Positions 63,000 to 64,000 of a DNA stretch of 64,000 nt are shown here, in pieces. This DNA comes from Aidingimonas lacisalsi. GTDB taxonomy: Bacteria; Pseudomonadota; Gammaproteobacteria; Pseudomonadales; Halomonadaceae. Under the pieces are notes generated by a model that did not search any database, had not been told where the DNA came from, and worked only from the letters and a program-made list of their open reading frames with translations. The number at the start of each line of letters is the position of its first letter. The first letter of the stretch is position 1. The position numbers were made by a program, and so were the translations under genes. The stretch spans positions 372,001 through 436,000 of the forward strand of contig NZ_VRYH01000004.1 of assembly GCF_008079445.1 (NCBI RefSeq), given 5' to 3'.

Positions 63000-64000
63000 T
63001 CACGCATCCAGGGCGTGACAGTCACCACTCGCCCAACCCACCTCGATCTCTTGACCGGGCCGCAAGGCGTAATGTCCTTCCGCATTCGGCGTCTTGATGA
63101 TGAACTCTTCGTTACCACAAACCGCGATACGCGTGCGCAAGTGATCGCCGAGATAGATCACTTCCTGCACCTTGGCGGAAAATCGGTTATCCAGCGCATC
63201 GCCACGTGGATCGCTGGCACCGTGCAATACGGTGACCCGTTCCGGACGCAACGACAGAGTCGTACGTGAACCGATGCCCCCGACCGCAACCGGCTTGGCC
63301 AAGACGGTGTCTCCACCGTCGAGCCGTACCTTGCACTGCTCTCCCAGGCGCTCGATGACGTCACCGACCAAGCGATTGTTTTCGCCGATGAAATAGGCCA
63401 CGAACGCGTTGGCCGGCGACTCATAAAGTGTCTGAGGATCTGCCAGCTGCTGAACCACACCATCGTTGAACACGGCGATGCGATCGGACATGGTCAATGC
63501 TTCACTCTGGTCGTGGGTGACATAGATCATGGTCACCCCGAGGCTGGCATGAATGCGCTTGATTTCGTACTGCATCTCTTCACGCAGATTCTTGTCCAGG
63601 GCGCCTAGCGGCTCATCCATCAATACCAGCTCCGGCTCAAAGACCAGAGCGCGCGCCAGCGCCACACGCTGCTGCTGGCCACCCGAAAGTTGGGCGGGCC
63701 GGCGGTCACCAAAGTCTTCGAGACGAACCATGGAGAGAGCCCGTTCGACATTGTCCTTGATCTGCTCTTTCGTGAAGTGCCGGACTTCCAGGGGAAACGC
63801 GAGGTTCTCCGCCACGGTCATGTGAGGAAAGAGGGCATAGTTCTGGAAAACCATGCCGATGCCTCGCTTATGGGGAGGCAAGTCATTGATCGGTTGCCCC
63901 TTGAGCAGGATCTTACCGTGCGTCGGCGTTTCAAACCCGGCCATCATCATCAAGCACGTGGTTTTACCTGACCCGGAAGGACCCAACAGGGTGATGAACT
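63000..64000 (-). CDS. ABC transporter ATP-binding protein, PotA-like (5' end outside window)
   Basis: Cytoplasmic ATPase of the importer; the N-terminus lies beyond the right edge. Walker A GPSGSGKTT, Q-loop in GMVFQNYALFPHMTV, signature AQLSGGQQQRVALARAL, Walker B LVLMDEPLGALD and H-loop VTHDQSEALTMSDR are all present. A C-terminal TOBE domain (about the last 90 residues: LSLRPERVTVL) is typical of PotA. It is the first gene of the order potA-potD-potB-potC. Confidence 0.92.
   Translation of the reverse strand, partial: FITLLGPSGSGKTTCLMMMAGFETPTHGKILLKGQPINDLPPHKRGIGMVFQNYALFPHMTVAENLAFPLEVRHFTKEQIKDNVERALSMVRLEDFGDRRPAQLSGGQQQRVALARALVFEPELVLMDEPLGALDKNLREEMQYEIKRIHASLGVTMIYVTHDQSEALTMSDRIAVFNDGVVQQLADPQTLYESPANAFVAYFIGENNRLVGDVIERLGEQCKVRLDGGDTVLAKPVAVGGIGSRTTLSLRPERVTVLHGASDPRGDALDNRFSAKVQEVIYLGDHLRTRIAVCGNEEFIIKTPNAEGHYALRPGQEIEVGWASGDCHALDA

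Noticed and set aside
1-64000. tRNA, rRNA, CRISPR arrays, insertion sequences and prophage genes
   Set aside because: Looked for by eye on both strands; no tRNA-like clover sequence, regular repeat array, transposase or phage gene was recognised. A program such as tRNAscan would be needed to exclude a tRNA fully.

Overview
The window looks like a chromosomal segment of a moderately halophilic gammaproteobacterium, most likely a member of the Halomonadaceae (Halomonas/Chromohalobacter type). This is inferred from high GC coding sequence, acidic secreted proteins (for example the PhnD-like protein and the subunit II cytochrome domains), and the gene content. There is no rRNA, no tRNA that I can see, no insertion sequence and no CRISPR array. 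Nearly all of the DNA is coding; the only gene-free stretch above 300 bases is the AT-rich region upstream of flhD (55278-55614).

Positions 1-4875 (minus strand) hold an aa3/caa3-type cytochrome c oxidase operon: subunit II with two fused cytochrome c domains, subunit I, two consecutive subunit III-type genes and a truncated subunit IV. Positions 5013-17464 hold a purine-catabolic region. It has a GntR/FCD regulator, a RutR-like TetR regulator, divergent xdhA-xdhB-xdhC-guaD, and an adenine/adenosine deaminase further on. A perfect RutR-type palindrome sits in the tetR-xdhA gap and a degenerate copy sits in front of the deaminase, which suggests one regulon. Within this region lie a membrane-anchored protein of unknown function, a GcvT-like/MetF-like pair that may form a folate-dependent demethylation module, and a DCC-family protein.

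Positions 17542-23423 encode a cyanide-insensitive-type bd oxidase (cydA, cydB) with its assembly transporter cydD-cydC, preceded by an FNR/ANR-like palindrome. Positions 23707-27240 encode a PhnCDEE'-type phosphonate/phosphite ABC transporter with a possible Pho box. A CaCA-family antiporter and a pqiABC operon follow (27366-32170).

Positions 32172-59453 form a large flagellar/chemotaxis island. Read from right to left it runs fliD-fliS-fliT-fliK-like-flhX, flhD-flhC, motA-motB-cheA-cheW-mcp-aer-cheR, cheB-mcp-cheY-cheZ, flhB-flhA-flhF-flhG-like-flhE, fliA. This is close to the enterobacterial flhDC-mot-che-flhBAE order, with flhF and a reduced flhG-like gene inserted. I find sigma-28 promoters with exact 11-base spacing before motA, cheB and fliD, a looser one before flhD, and an FlhD4C2-like box before flhB. 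The likely logic is that FlhDC activates flhB-flhA and fliA, and FliA then activates motility, chemotaxis and filament-cap genes, possibly feeding back on flhDC. The most unusual items are an FlhF about twice the normal length and, overlapping it, a 168-residue protein that keeps the DQAxGLR helix of FlhG but has no MinD-type ATPase.

Positions 59651-64000 hold a PotABCD-like ABC importer (substrate-binding protein, two permeases, truncated ATPase).
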